Below are positions 52,878 to 62,414 of a stretch of DNA of 64,000 nucleotides, piece by piece. The position numbers and the translations under genes were made by a program. The notes below the pieces were generated by a model that was given only the letters and a program-made list of their open reading frames with translations, did not search any database and was not told the origin of the DNA. Source of the DNA: Paraflavitalea pollutisoli (GTDB taxonomy: Bacteria > Bacteroidota > Bacteroidia > Chitinophagales > Chitinophagaceae); NCBI RefSeq assembly GCF_029360705.1, contig NZ_JARKMX010000008.1, forward strand, positions 3,216,202-3,280,201, read 5' to 3'. The stretch's first letter is position 1; every line of letters begins with the position of its first letter.

Positions 52878-53381
52878 TTACCAGCGATCGCGGTCGTGTC
52901 CGCGGCCACGTCCTCTTCCACGATCGTGGTCGTGACGGTCATGGCGATCGTAGCGGTCGCGACGGTCATCATAGCGACGGCGGTCGTCGTAGCGGCGGCG
53001 ATCATCGCGGATGCACACCTGGCGTCCACCCCATCCACGATAGCGGTTGTACTGGCTGCGGTGGTAGGAGAATTGCTCGTAAGGCCGGGGCGAATTGATC
53101 ACTACTTTGTAACCACTGTACAGATCGTAATTGCGGTACCTGCCGGGCAGGTTGGCGGCAAACATCCAACGTCCTGCATCCAGGTAAATAAACTGTCGTT
53201 GGGGTACATAATAATAGGCTTCTACATCGGGCAGGTAATAATAGTCTGCTCTATCGTATCCAACGGGTCCCCACTGGGGTTGTGTACCGATATTCACACT
53301 GACACTTACCTGGGCATTGGCAAGCTGGGAGGCAGAAGTAAGTCCTGATACCAGCAACAAGGCGATCGCTATTCGTTTCAT
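52878..53381 (-). CDS. Secreted protein with Arg/Asp-rich repeat tail
   Basis: A 167-residue protein with a signal peptide (cut near NAQ, residue 24). Residues about 25-115 are Tyr-rich and beta-like (YYYLPDVEAYYYVPQRQFIY, then RWMFAANLPGRYRNYDL), a pattern common in small Bacteroidetes envelope proteins. The tail (about 126-167) is built of DDRRRYD and DRHDRH-type repeats and ends with RGRGRGHDRDRW, highly charged on both signs. The function is unknown; the tail may bind polyanions or metal ions. Confidence 0.82.
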   Translation of the reverse strand: MKRIAIALLLVSGLTSASQLANAQVSVSVNIGTQPQWGPVGYDRADYYYLPDVEAYYYVPQRQFIYLDAGRWMFAANLPGRYRNYDLYSGYKVVINSPRPYEQFSYHRSQYNRYRGWGGRQVCIRDDRRRYDDRRRYDDRRDRYDRHDRHDHDRGRGRGRGHDRDRW

Positions 53382-53548
53382 ACACTTTAAAGATTTGGTT
53401 CTGTAGTATCAGACCCAAAACGTGGTCCTTAATTTACTGGTGATTTGTTAATACGATTTTCCTTAACAGTTACGCCGCTGGCGGGCATTTGCCTTTAACT
53501 TTTTCTATACTAAAATCGTGGGAGCGGCTCAATAAGGAAACATAAAAA

Positions 53549-53570
53549 GGCCGGCGCCATGGCGCCGGCC
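53549..53570 (-). terminator. Terminator of the M57-type metallopeptidase gene
   Basis: A perfect 22-base palindrome with arms GGCCGGCGCCA; on the minus strand five T follow. It lies 35 bases past the stop of the downstream-reading gene. Confidence 0.8.
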
Positions 53571-53604
53571 GTAGTAGTGTAGTAATCGCTGCCGGGGGAA
53601 TCGA

Positions 53605-54411
53605 TTAATAAACGTAATTCAGGGCAGTGACATCGCTGCTGATAAACGGACGGTTTACACCATTGCCGATACAGGCAAGCATCCAGGAGCCGGAGACGGC
53701 GTTGGTAGTCGGTGTGCCGGGAATATGAATAGCACCAACTCCTGCCTGACCTTCGTTGACCGCCGAGCCGCCGCAGCTGTAAGCGCGGTTGGCATAGTCG
53801 GTGTGGCGATAGCCGATGCAATGTCCTACTTCATGAGCAATGATGGAAATGACCGTGTTGATGTTCCAGGTGTCAAGATAGCTTCTGTTAACGAGCACGG
53901 AGCCATAAGGATTACCACTGGAGGTGGGGAAACCGGCAGATGCCAGGTAACCTGCTCCTGATGGGGCAGGATTGATCACGATGTTGCCGCCCGACGTTAC
54001 GCGTGAAAACGTCAGCCGCAGCCCCAGCGCGTTGTAGCGCGAGATGGCACCATCTACTGCAGTGATATAACGAGCCGGCAGTGATGAATTGACACGGATC
54101 GTGATGTTGCGGGGAAGACCTGTAACGGTGTTGGTAGTGCGGTATTGCTCCTCATCGCCTACCCTGATCAATTTACGATCGGGCGTAGCGTTAAGGTCGT
54201 CATTGGTGATGACGATATCGCCTTCTACCAGGTAACCTTCAGGATGGACAGTCACGTTCTTATTGCCAAAACCTAACTGATAGATCTTGTCCAATACGTC
54301 TTGTGCGATCACATCCTGTTGGACGGCCTCTTCCTTGGCATCTTTCTTACAGGAAAAAAAGACAACGGTGAGCAGACCAAATAATGCTGCCACTTTTAGA
54401 ACATTTCTCAT
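53605..54411 (-). CDS. M57-type zinc metallopeptidase lipoprotein
   Basis: A 268-residue lipoprotein: signal with lipobox FFSC (Cys21, followed by KKDAKEE). Residues about 90-268 form a metzincin-like protease: HEVGHCIGYRH (193-203; zinc-ligand His193, His197 and His203, catalytic Glu194) and the downstream SGSWMLAC Met-turn. The dual-action HEIGH family (M57) shares this motif and tail. Residues 25-85 are a propeptide-like segment (VIAQDVLDKIYQLGFGNK). It probably acts on extracellular proteins; the target is unknown. Confidence 0.9.
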   Translation of the reverse strand: MRNVLKVAALFGLLTVVFFSCKKDAKEEAVQQDVIAQDVLDKIYQLGFGNKNVTVHPEGYLVEGDIVITNDDLNATPDRKLIRVGDEEQYRTTNTVTGLPRNITIRVNSSLPARYITAVDGAISRYNALGLRLTFSRVTSGGNIVINPAPSGAGYLASAGFPTSSGNPYGSVLVNRSYLDTWNINTVISIIAHEVGHCIGYRHTDYANRAYSCGGSAVNEGQAGVGAIHIPGTPTTNAVSGSWMLACIGNGVNRPFISSDVTALNYVY

Positions 54412-54782
54412 GCGTTTTTGCTTTTTTGGTTAAACAAAATAGAATGACAGGTATGCAGAATTACTACACACAGTGTTGTGGGGAGAGCTTTGCTACCAAA
54501 AAATCAGGAACGTTAGGGGAAACCTGGAGAATTGCACGACTATACTAGAAAGTTATAGCATTAAAAGACATGTTAAAATATTATTATAGCAACCCTGTTG
54601 CAGAGATATTACCAAAATCATCCATATTACCGATTGCAGCACGGGTGTGGCATTGAGCCTCAAAGGTTATCCTTTACACACCCTTGCTACCAATAAAAAA
54701 CCCTGACAATTATTTAATATTGTCAGGGCCTGTATCGATGTAATTCACATGACCTCTTACGGGTCTGTATTATCTGTTCCTG
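54412..54782. other. Gene-free stretch before the M57 gene
   Basis: 371 AT-rich bases between two minus-strand genes. It holds the terminator of the M16 protease gene (54693-54728). I see no gene, repeat or clear promoter in the rest. Confidence 0.5.
54693..54728 (-). terminator. Terminator of the M16 protease gene
   Basis: CCCTGACAAT and ATTGTCAGGG are perfect inverted repeats around an eight-base loop. On the minus strand six T follow. Confidence 0.9.
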
Positions 54783-57662
54783 TTAGAAACCTTTTTTAGG
54801 CTGGCTACCAGCAGGGGATTTACCAGTATAATTTTCCGGCATCTGGATCGCATAAAAGGAGCTCTTGCCATCGAGGATCAGCTTAGCAGCCTGCTGTATA
54901 TCTTTAGGCGTAAGCTTGTTGATGTACTTGTCTGCATGCAGGAAACGATCCGGATCGTCGCCTTTGAATTTCATGCTGATCAGTCCCTCGAGCCAGGTAC
55001 CATTTTCTTTCATCTGTACTTTGTTCTGCTCCAGCCACTGGATCTTTACCTTATTCAGGTAGCTGGTATCGGGGCCTTTGCTCACGATATCGGCAAACTC
55101 TTTTCTGACTGCCTTCAGCAACGTGTCTACCTTTTCGGGGCCGCAAGGCAATTGCAACAGGAATGAGTAGTTGGTGTACGGGTATTTCTCCAGGCCACCC
55201 TGCGTACCGCCACCATAGATGCCCTGTACCTTCTCCCGCAGTTCTTCGATGATACGAATATTGAGCACTTCGCTCATCGCCTGCACCTTGAGGTCGAGGT
55301 CTTCACTATAGGGCGCATCGCCACTATAGAAGGCGAGGATCAGGCTCTTTTCTTCTTTTCCTTTGTTGACCACCAGTTCTTTATTGCCGGTTACCGGACG
55401 CACTTTGTTGTCTACGAAAGAGAACTTTTTGCCGGTAGCGGGCAGACTGGCGATGTATTTCTCGATGTGGGGGATGATCTCTTCTTCTTTGAAGCTTCCT
55501 ACAAATACGAAGTTCATACCGCTGGCATCACCAAAGCGCTCTTTGTAGATAGCCAGTGAGCGATCGAGGTTCACCTGATCGAAGAAGCTGGAATTGGGCA
55601 CTGTTACCGGCGCCAGCGGGTTGTTGTTGTACATGGTCTTGTACAGGGTGTCGACAAATACCGCCTGCGGGTTGGCGCTGATGTTGGCAAACTGCGATTT
55701 GTTGCGTTGCACCCAGGCGCGGAACAGCGCGGTATCTTTCCGCGGAGCGGTGAAGTAGAGATGGGTAAGCTGGAACATCGTTTCCAGGTCTTTTACGGAC
55801 GAGTTACCCCTTACGCCTTCCGAGATCGCAGAGAAGTTGGGGCTCACGCTGGCAGTTTTACCTGCCAGTGCTTTGCGCAGGTCTGTAGGACTGAATTCGC
55901 CGACGCCCATGGTGCCGACCAATTGTACTGCATATTCCGCATTGTATTTATCGGCCAGTCCGTAGTTGTTCTTTCCTCCGGGGCGGGTAGCACCCATCAT
56001 GATCTGGTCGTTCTTGAAATCGGTCGACTTCAGGGTCACCGTAATACCATTGGACAATTTCAGTTCGGTGGTGCCGAGCACTGCATTCTTCGTCTTCGAT
56101 ACTACTTTACCTGCTTTGGGCGTAGTGGCCAGCAGGGTGGTCGCTACTGCTTTTTCTTCGTAAGGTTTGATGTTGGCCTTTTCTGCCGCATCGATGGTAG
56201 CCAGCAGGTCTTTGCCTTCGGGCAAGGCTGCACCTGGTTTGGCTTCGGGGCCGGTTACATACACGAAACGGTTCTTATCGTCTTTGAATTTCTTCGATAC
56301 TGCGTTTACATCTTCGAGGGTGATGCCGGGCAGCAGGGTTTTGGCATATTCAAATTCTTTGTCCATGCCAGGAATGGGCTCCTGTTGCAGGAAATTGTTG
56401 GCATATTCTTCTACGTAGTTATCGCTCTCGGTCTTGTCGCGGTTGTTGTACATGCGCTCGTAATTGGCGAGCATGGACTTCTTCGCGCGATCCAGTTCTG
56501 AGGCAGTGAAGCCAAAGCGTTTTACGCGTTCAATTTCTTCTACCAGGGCGTTGAGTGCTTTGTTCACATCACCGGTACCAGCAGCAGCAAATCCGCCGAA
56601 GGCGTCATAACCACGGGCATAAGACCCGAAGCTGACGGAACCATAGAGGAACGGTGCGTTCTCTTTCTGCGTCAACTCCTGCAGGCGCTGGTTGATGAGG
56701 GAGGTGAACATTTGCTTGACGAGGAAGTCGCGGTAGTCGCCCACGGTGGAGGAAGGCTTGTCTTTGAAAGCGGGGTAGTTGATCGAGACGGTATAATTCG
56801 TGGCTTCCTTATCAGTTACGACCATGGCCTCGTTGTCGTTGTAAGCGGGCACGTCGGCATATTCGCGTGTGCGGGGTGTAGCGGGATTGGTCATTCCGGC
56901 AAAGTGCTTACGGATCAGCGCCTCTGCTTTGGCGGGTTCGATATCGCCTACTACGATCACGGCCATCAGGTTGGGACGGTACCAGTCTTTGTAGAACCGG
57001 CGGATGGCATCTGGCTTGAAGTTGCGGATGATGCTGTCGATACCGATGGGGATGCGTTTGGCGTATTTGGAACCTTCGAAGAGTTTGGGATAGATCTTTT
57101 TGAACATGCGGTCCTGCGCACCTTTGCCGAGGCGGCTTTCTTCGAGGATGATGGGCCTTTCGCTCTGGATGTCATCATCGAGATAGGTGACGTTGTGGGC
57201 CCAGTCTTCCAGCACCTGGAATCCTTTTTCGAGGTTGCCGGGTTTATCGGTAGGGATGGGCAGGATGTACACGGTTTCATCAAAACTCGTGTAGGCATTG
57301 AGGTCGTTGCCGAATCCAACGCCGATATCCTGGAGAAAGGATACGATATCGTTTTTCTTGAAATGCGTAGTACCATTGAAGGCCATGTGCTCAGCCATGT
57401 GGGCAAGGCCTTGCTGATCGTCGTCTTCATTGATGGAGCCTGCGTTGAGCACGAGGCGCAGTTCTACTTTTTGCTCGGGCTTTTTGTTTTGGCGGATGTA
57501 AAAAGTCAGTCCGTTGTCGAGTTTGCCAATCTTCACTTTGGGATCGATGGGCAGTTTGGTGGACAGGTCTACCGTGCCATTTTGTGCGAATGCCGGTGCA
57601 GCCGTGATCGCAACGACCAGGAGCAGCAGCCATTTTGTACAGGCAGCGAAGGGTTTGTTCAT
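54783..57662 (-). CDS. M16 family metallopeptidase (insulinase type)
   Basis: A 959-residue periplasmic protease with a signal peptide (MNKPFAACTK then WLLLLVVAITAAPAFAQ, cut after residue 27). The inverted zinc motif HMAEH (His88, Glu91, His92) lies in the first of four M16 units, with the second ligand Glu further on (around residue 165). The second half (about 530-940) is the inactive half typical of the family, starting near LKLSNGITVTLKSTDFKND. Such enzymes degrade peptides or misfolded fragments. The start at 57662 is chosen over 57689 for its signal peptide. Confidence 0.94.
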   Translation of the reverse strand: MNKPFAACTKWLLLLVVAITAAPAFAQNGTVDLSTKLPIDPKVKIGKLDNGLTFYIRQNKKPEQKVELRLVLNAGSINEDDDQQGLAHMAEHMAFNGTTHFKKNDIVSFLQDIGVGFGNDLNAYTSFDETVYILPIPTDKPGNLEKGFQVLEDWAHNVTYLDDDIQSERPIILEESRLGKGAQDRMFKKIYPKLFEGSKYAKRIPIGIDSIIRNFKPDAIRRFYKDWYRPNLMAVIVVGDIEPAKAEALIRKHFAGMTNPATPRTREYADVPAYNDNEAMVVTDKEATNYTVSINYPAFKDKPSSTVGDYRDFLVKQMFTSLINQRLQELTQKENAPFLYGSVSFGSYARGYDAFGGFAAAGTGDVNKALNALVEEIERVKRFGFTASELDRAKKSMLANYERMYNNRDKTESDNYVEEYANNFLQQEPIPGMDKEFEYAKTLLPGITLEDVNAVSKKFKDDKNRFVYVTGPEAKPGAALPEGKDLLATIDAAEKANIKPYEEKAVATTLLATTPKAGKVVSKTKNAVLGTTELKLSNGITVTLKSTDFKNDQIMMGATRPGGKNNYGLADKYNAEYAVQLVGTMGVGEFSPTDLRKALAGKTASVSPNFSAISEGVRGNSSVKDLETMFQLTHLYFTAPRKDTALFRAWVQRNKSQFANISANPQAVFVDTLYKTMYNNNPLAPVTVPNSSFFDQVNLDRSLAIYKERFGDASGMNFVFVGSFKEEEIIPHIEKYIASLPATGKKFSFVDNKVRPVTGNKELVVNKGKEEKSLILAFYSGDAPYSEDLDLKVQAMSEVLNIRIIEELREKVQGIYGGGTQGGLEKYPYTNYSFLLQLPCGPEKVDTLLKAVRKEFADIVSKGPDTSYLNKVKIQWLEQNKVQMKENGTWLEGLISMKFKGDDPDRFLHADKYINKLTPKDIQQAAKLILDGKSSFYAIQMPENYTGKSPAGSQPKKGF

Positions 57663-57795
57663 GATCATGTATTTTTTTAGTCCGTACAAAATTATCCGTA
57701 CGGGTGTACAAAATACTGCCTTTTGTATAAAAGGGGATAAAATCCGCTTATTTACCCATTTACGGCCTGATTATGATAACGGTAGCGGGAAGGCA

Positions 57796-57825
57796 TAAAA
57801 AAAGTGGGCCGGTTACCGACCCACT
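57796..57825 (-). terminator. Terminator of the PafA-type phosphatase gene
   Basis: AGTGGGCCGGT and ACCGACCCACT pair with one C-A mismatch; on the minus strand seven T follow. Confidence 0.85.
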
Positions 57826-57849
57826 CCTTTGATTATCACTTATGTCTGA

Positions 57850-59514
57850 TTATTTGAATGCTTCTTCTACCACTTTACCCACGGTGCCATTGGGCATCTG
57901 GATGTGCAGCAGGGCTGCGATGGTCGGTGCAAAATCGGTCATATAGGTTTCGCGGTTGGTGCGGCCCTGTTTGATGCCCCATCCATAGAACACCATGGGG
58001 ATATGTGCATCGTAGGGGTTCCAGGCACCATGGGTAGTACCGGTCGCGCTACCATCGAACCAACCTGGCTGGGTCACGATCTGGATATCGCCGCTGCGGC
58101 TGGGGTACCAGCCATTGGACATCATTTCACGTTGCGTCGCAGTGAAAGGTATGTTCATGATCTCGGACAGGTCAAAAGCACGTGATATGCCCGGCTGTTT
58201 GCTCAGGTAATCAACAATATATTGCTTCACGGCTTTCTTATCGAGGTTGAGCGAATCAATCTTATGCTGGTTGAGGTGGATCTGATAGTTATAGCTGCCA
58301 GCGATGAGTTTATCGGCACCGAACTTTTCTTTGAGACCTGCGGCCAGTTCTTTGTTCCAGCGATCATCTTCAATGGTGCCACCAGGCAGTTTGTTGGCTT
58401 TGTTGAATCCGGGCACATGTGCTACGCCGTGGTCGGCCGTCAGGAATACAGTGTATTGTCCTTTTCCTACTTTCTCATCGAGGAACTTGAAGAAATTGCC
58501 GAAGGTGGTATCGAGGCGGAGGAAATCATCTTCCTGCTCGATCGAGTTGGGACCGAATGCGTGGCCCACATAATCGGTAGAGGAGAAACTTACCGCGAGG
58601 AAGTCGGTGATATCATCCGCACCGAGTTGCTCATTGATGACCGCGGCCTTGGCGATCTCGGCTGTCATGGCGTTGCCATAGGGGGTGCTGGAGATTGCGC
58701 CATAGTTCTTACCGATGAAGCGTTTCAGGTCATAGGGAAATCCTTTCTGATCGGCTCCGAATGATTTTCCTTCCCAGGGTTGTTCGTCAGCCGTGCTTTG
58801 TACATAGGTCTCTTTGGGATACATGGTATTCCAATCGAGCCCGTAGTATTTATCGACGTTCTTCTGGGCGTTATAGTCTTTTACCCATTGAGGAAGGTCA
58901 TTCATGTAATAGGTAGAAGTAATCCAGTCACCGGTCTTACTATCGTACCAATAAGCGGCGTTGGCCGAATGGCCGGCGGGGAGAATACCACCGCGGTCTT
59001 TGAGCGCGATGCCGATCACCTTGCTGCGGAAATTGGTGGCGAGGCGCAACTCGTCGCAGATCGTATTGGCGAGCATGTTGCGGGGACTCATTTCACCATT
59101 GGCCCCGGTAGTACCTACCGATTTGACGGTTTTATCTTCTGTGCAATAAACACTGCGTTGTTCGTATTTATCATACCAGTTATTACCGGTAATGCCATGG
59201 ATGGCGGGTACACTACCGGTGTACACGGCGGTGTGACCACAGGCAGTAATGGTGGGCGTATAGGGAATGAGGCAATTATCGGCCGTAAAGCCTTGCAGCA
59301 GGAGGCGTTTGAAACCGCCGTCTGCTTTATAACGGTCGTAATAGCGATAGAGATAATCCCAGCGCATCTGGTCTACGACCATACCCACGACGAGTTTGGG
59401 ACGAACGGGATTGTTAACATTGGTAGTGGGCGCGGCAGCAACAGGCTTGCGTGCTTGTGCAACAGTATTCAGGGCAAGCGCGGTGAGGCCGGAGAACAGG
59501 AGTAGTTTCCGCAT
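57850..59514 (-). CDS. Alkaline phosphatase family enzyme, PafA type
   Basis: A 554-residue exported phosphomonoesterase. Signal peptide MRKLLLFSGLTALALNTVAQ, cut near residue 20. Motifs: VGMVVDQMRWDYLYRYYD (Asp49, zinc ligand), LIPYTPTITACGHTAVYTGS (83-102, with the Thr nucleophile expected in the TPT segment), SSTDYVGHAFGPNS (metal ligand Asp/His), and TADHGVAHVPGF (metal ligands). PafA enzymes in Bacteroidetes are constitutive phosphate scavengers, not induced by phosphate and not blocked by it. No Pho box was seen. Start at 59514 rather than 59535 because of the signal peptide. Confidence 0.93.
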   Translation of the reverse strand: MRKLLLFSGLTALALNTVAQARKPVAAAPTTNVNNPVRPKLVVGMVVDQMRWDYLYRYYDRYKADGGFKRLLLQGFTADNCLIPYTPTITACGHTAVYTGSVPAIHGITGNNWYDKYEQRSVYCTEDKTVKSVGTTGANGEMSPRNMLANTICDELRLATNFRSKVIGIALKDRGGILPAGHSANAAYWYDSKTGDWITSTYYMNDLPQWVKDYNAQKNVDKYYGLDWNTMYPKETYVQSTADEQPWEGKSFGADQKGFPYDLKRFIGKNYGAISSTPYGNAMTAEIAKAAVINEQLGADDITDFLAVSFSSTDYVGHAFGPNSIEQEDDFLRLDTTFGNFFKFLDEKVGKGQYTVFLTADHGVAHVPGFNKANKLPGGTIEDDRWNKELAAGLKEKFGADKLIAGSYNYQIHLNQHKIDSLNLDKKAVKQYIVDYLSKQPGISRAFDLSEIMNIPFTATQREMMSNGWYPSRSGDIQIVTQPGWFDGSATGTTHGAWNPYDAHIPMVFYGWGIKQGRTNRETYMTDFAPTIAALLHIQMPNGTVGKVVEEAFK

Positions 59515-59532
59515 GGAGCTATAAATTTCCGG

Positions 59533-59540
59533 CAAAGATA
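59533..59540 (-). promoter_or_regulatory. Candidate -7 box of the PafA-type gene
   Basis: On the minus strand TATCTTTG matches TAnnTTTG exactly, 18 bases before the ATG at 59514. The -33 position does not match well. Confidence 0.4.
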
Positions 59541-59579
59541 ACCGGAGGGATAAATTGGCGTATTAAAATTTGATCAACA

Positions 59580-59740
59580 ATGGATTGAAAGGCACCGAGG
59601 CATAGGCAGCAAGGCGGAAGACAGGCATTGAGGCATAGAGGCAGCAAGGCAACGAGGGAAATACAGGAAGGCAGCGGGGAACATGTCGGGGATAGGAGCC
59701 AGGCAAACAGGCATAGAGGCACAAACAACGAGGGAAGTAT
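59580..59740 (+). repeat. Degenerate GAGGCA-type repeat zone
   Basis: Units AAGGCACCG, AGGCATAG, GCAGCAAGGCGG, AGGCATTG, AGGCATAG, AGGCAGCAAGGCAACGAGGG and later AGGCAAACAGGCATAGAGGCACA. Four exact GAGGCA. This is the largest zone of the family in the window. Confidence 0.6.
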
Positions 59741-59913
59741 CAATAGGGTAGATAGTTATCGTGAGCACTTACTGGGAAAGGCTTTGAAACCGCAAGTCAG
59801 CCGCGAGCCAACATTTTAACATTCTTTCAACGATTGCAGTTAAAATCAACGCAGGCACCGGTTTTTAGCGGTTTTGTCACCAATTCGCATACGAGCCATT
59901 GGCCCAAATACGT

Positions 59914-59921
59914 TATTTTTG
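59914..59921 (+). promoter_or_regulatory. Candidate -7 box of the alpha-oxoamine synthase gene
   Basis: TATTTTTG, an exact TAnnTTTG and identical to the pheL box, lies 42 bases before the ATG at 59964. No clear -33 element at the right distance. Confidence 0.4.
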
Positions 59922-59963
59922 CCGCTTAGGTTATCATAACCAAACCTTTAACATATCCATTAT

Positions 59964-61223
59964 ATGGCAGACATTTTCGAAAGACTGTTGAAAAACTATG
60001 GCCCGATCGGGCAGCACCGTGAACGTGCGCATGGGTATTTCGCCTTCCCCAAGCTTGAAGGTGAAATCGGTAGCCGGATGAAGTTCCGGGGCAAGGAAAT
60101 GGTGGTCTGGAGCCTCAACAACTACCTCGGCCTGGCCAATCACCCTGAAATCCGTAAAGCTGATGCAGATGGCGCTGCGCAGTTTGGTCTCGCCTCTCCC
60201 ATGGGCGCGCGTATGATGAGCGGTAACACCAACTTCCACGAACTTCTGGAACAACAACTGGCTGAGTTTGAAAGCAAGGAAGACGCTATCCTGCTTAACT
60301 TTGGATACCAGGGTATGGTGAGCATCATCGACGTGCTGTGTGGCCGTCACGACGTGATCGTGTACGATGCCGAAAGCCATGCCTGTATCATCGACGGTCT
60401 GCGCCTGCATCCCGGTCACCGCTATGTATACAAGCACAATGACCTCGAAGATTTCGAAAAACAATTGCAACGTGCTACTGCCCTGATCGAAAAACAAAAA
60501 GCTGGTGGTATTCTGGTGATCACGGAAGGCGTATTCGGTATGGCCGGCGACCAGGGTAAGGTGAAAGAGATCGTTGAGCTGAAAGAAAAATATGATTTCC
60601 GCCTGCTGGTCGATGATGCGCATGGCTTCGGTACACTGGGTGAAAAAGGTGCCGGCGCTGGTGAAGCACAAGGTGCTCAGGATGGCATCGACCTGTACTT
60701 CTCTACTTTTGCGAAATCGATGGCATCCATCGGCGCATTTGTGGCCGGTCCGAAGTCTATCATCGACTATATCCGTTACAATATCCGTAGCCAGATCTTC
60801 GCCAAGAGCTTACCCATGCCGCTCGTACTGGGTAACCTGAAGCGCCTGGAACTGCTGCGCACCCGTCCCGAGCTGAAAGAAAAGCTTTGGGAGAATGCTA
60901 TGAAACTGCAGAAGGGGCTGAAGGAAAAAGGTTTCGATATCGGCAAGACCGACTCTGTGGTTACCCCCGTATACATGAAGGGTGGCGTAGAAGAAGCTAC
61001 GGCCATGGTGATGGACCTGCGTGAGAACTACGGTATTTTCTGTTCTATTGTAGTGTATCCCGTTATTCCTAAGGGTCATATCATTTACCGCCTGATCCCC
61101 ACGGCTGCTCATACCGATGAGGATATTCGTTTGACGCTGATCGCTTTTGAGGAGACTAAGAAGAAGCTGGATGCAGGTGAGTACAAAGTAGAAGCTATTC
61201 CTGACATGGCGGAAGCCCAATAA
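59964..61223 (+). CDS. Alpha-oxoamine synthase family PLP enzyme
   Basis: A 419-residue PLP-dependent acyl-CoA:amino acid condensing enzyme: relatives are serine palmitoyltransferase, 2-amino-3-ketobutyrate CoA ligase and 8-amino-7-oxononanoate synthase. PLP Lys is K251 in YFSTFAKSMASIGAF; other motifs are SLNNYLGLANHPE, SPMGARMMSGNTNFHELLE, LLVDDAHGFGTLGEKGAG (Asp and His of the PLP site). Bacteroidetes use such an enzyme to start sphingolipid synthesis, which makes serine palmitoyltransferase one possible reading, but the sequence differs from the well-known type and I cannot choose. A monocistronic gene with a terminator behind. Confidence 0.85.
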   Translation: MADIFERLLKNYGPIGQHRERAHGYFAFPKLEGEIGSRMKFRGKEMVVWSLNNYLGLANHPEIRKADADGAAQFGLASPMGARMMSGNTNFHELLEQQLAEFESKEDAILLNFGYQGMVSIIDVLCGRHDVIVYDAESHACIIDGLRLHPGHRYVYKHNDLEDFEKQLQRATALIEKQKAGGILVITEGVFGMAGDQGKVKEIVELKEKYDFRLLVDDAHGFGTLGEKGAGAGEAQGAQDGIDLYFSTFAKSMASIGAFVAGPKSIIDYIRYNIRSQIFAKSLPMPLVLGNLKRLELLRTRPELKEKLWENAMKLQKGLKEKGFDIGKTDSVVTPVYMKGGVEEATAMVMDLRENYGIFCSIVVYPVIPKGHIIYRLIPTAAHTDEDIRLTLIAFEETKKKLDAGEYKVEAIPDMAEAQ

Positions 61224-61540
61224 GTTATTCAAAACTTATTAATACGATAGCCGGCCCTGTGCCGGCTATTTTTATACGTGCCTGGGGAACGACAGGGTGG
61301 TAAGGCTTGCAGCATGAGGGGCTTACCAGCCGGCTTTTTTATTAAATTATTGATTCAGAGCAAGTAAATGACAGAACCCCAGGGTCTGTTTAGCGGTTTA
61401 TATGGGCTAGTCAGCGTAATATTTGGTGATTTTGTCGTTTAAATGGAAGAACGATCGCTTTAGCCGAAGTTAATATGTAATTTTTACCCCAAACCTCCGT
61501 TTATGCCTCGGATAAGGCAGTTTGATCAAACCGTGGTTTA
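61224..61540. other. Intergenic stretch after the alpha-oxoamine synthase gene
   Basis: 317 bases. A terminator (61247-61273) is at the left; I see no gene or repeat in the rest. Confidence 0.5.
61247..61273 (+). terminator. Terminator of the alpha-oxoamine synthase gene
   Basis: ATAGCCGGC and GCCGGCTAT pair perfectly around CCTGT; five T follow. Confidence 0.9.
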
Positions 61541-61978
61541 ATGAAGGCAGTCCTGCTGTTACTGGCATCTAGTTTTTTCTGGGGCATATCCTGTATGGCC
61601 CAGAAGAAGCATTCCAATGACAGTGTCGACGTCACCATCCGCCTCAAACCACCTGGCCGTATGCCGGTGAGTGATTCGGTGATGGTCATTTTCGATCGTT
61701 ACGACCAAACTGGTGCCGGGATTATTTACGGCATTTACCGACCGGTCAACAATGTGATCGTCATCCCCAAAGTGCCAGCAGCCCGATACTATATCGAAAT
61801 CGCCTGTATGGGCGTCAACCGCGAGCGGTTTACCGAACTCACCTACGTCAACAAGCGCCATAATAACGTTTTCAGCTACCGCGTCAAGAAGAGCGGCACC
61901 TTTACACCAGGCCTTGCCGTGATCCCCGTAGAACCCATCGATCCCAGCAAATTGAAGATCCTCGATCAAAAAATGTAA
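61541..61978 (+). CDS. Secreted hypothetical protein
   Basis: A 145-residue protein with a signal peptide (MKAVLLLLASSFFWGISCMAQ, cut near residue 21; the Cys at 18 might also be lipidated but lacks a good lipobox). The mature part has VDVTIRLKPPGRMPVSDSVMVIFDR and later YYIEIACMGVNRERFTELTYV, beta-strand-like segments of a small sandwich. The last residues DPSKLKILDQKM are polar. No family recognised. It is well bounded and reads like neighbouring genes. Confidence 0.72.
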   Translation: MKAVLLLLASSFFWGISCMAQKKHSNDSVDVTIRLKPPGRMPVSDSVMVIFDRYDQTGAGIIYGIYRPVNNVIVIPKVPAARYYIEIACMGVNRERFTELTYVNKRHNNVFSYRVKKSGTFTPGLAVIPVEPIDPSKLKILDQKM

Positions 61979-62414
61979 TCTATCGTCGTGGAGTATGCCT
62001 TTTGCAGACAGCTTGACACCCGCTACCATTTGTCATTTACAAGCGGTAAGTGCATAGCTGCGTACGATACTGGTAGGTGCAAAAAAAGAGTCCCGCCTTG
62101 CGGCAGGACTGCACTAATCAAATACCATTAACCATTAAACCTTATCCTATGAAAATTCAAATATAAGATGTCTGCCGTAAATCAATGGTTGCACGCCAGT
62201 ATTTTTTTTATGTAATTGATCCCGGTCAAACGCTGAATAGGGGATGATACCACCGGCATTCAACTGGATGCAGTAACCGTAAAGGCTAGAGCAGCTAATA
62301 GCCTACCCGTCGCAGCTAAAACGTTATTCTTATCGTGCTCCCAGTTATTAACCGTTATTAGCCCTCTATTAACATATTTTAACATTTCACTGTCTACCTC
62401 CCGGATTCAACTAT
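61979..62414. other. Gene-free stretch between the secreted protein and the thioredoxin-like gene
   Basis: 436 bases. A minus-strand terminator (62081-62110), then a stretch that resembles a gene start (ACCATTAAACCTTATCCTATGAAA) but reaches a stop after five codons (MKIQI). The rest is AT-rich with no gene. Confidence 0.45.
62081..62110 (-). terminator. Minus-strand terminator
   Basis: AGTCCCGCC and GGCAGGACT pair with one C-A mismatch; on the minus strand seven T follow. It is about 300 bases past the stop of the thioredoxin-like gene, so that gene may have a long 3' end, or the hairpin ends another RNA. Confidence 0.65.

Larger units (their letters stand above)
59515..59963. other. Divergent intergenic region with repeat zone and two -7 boxes
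   Basis: 449 bases between the phosphatase gene (minus) and the alpha-oxoamine synthase gene (plus). It holds a -7 box for each gene and a GAGGCA-type zone (59580-59740). The rest is AT-rich with no gene. Confidence 0.55.
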
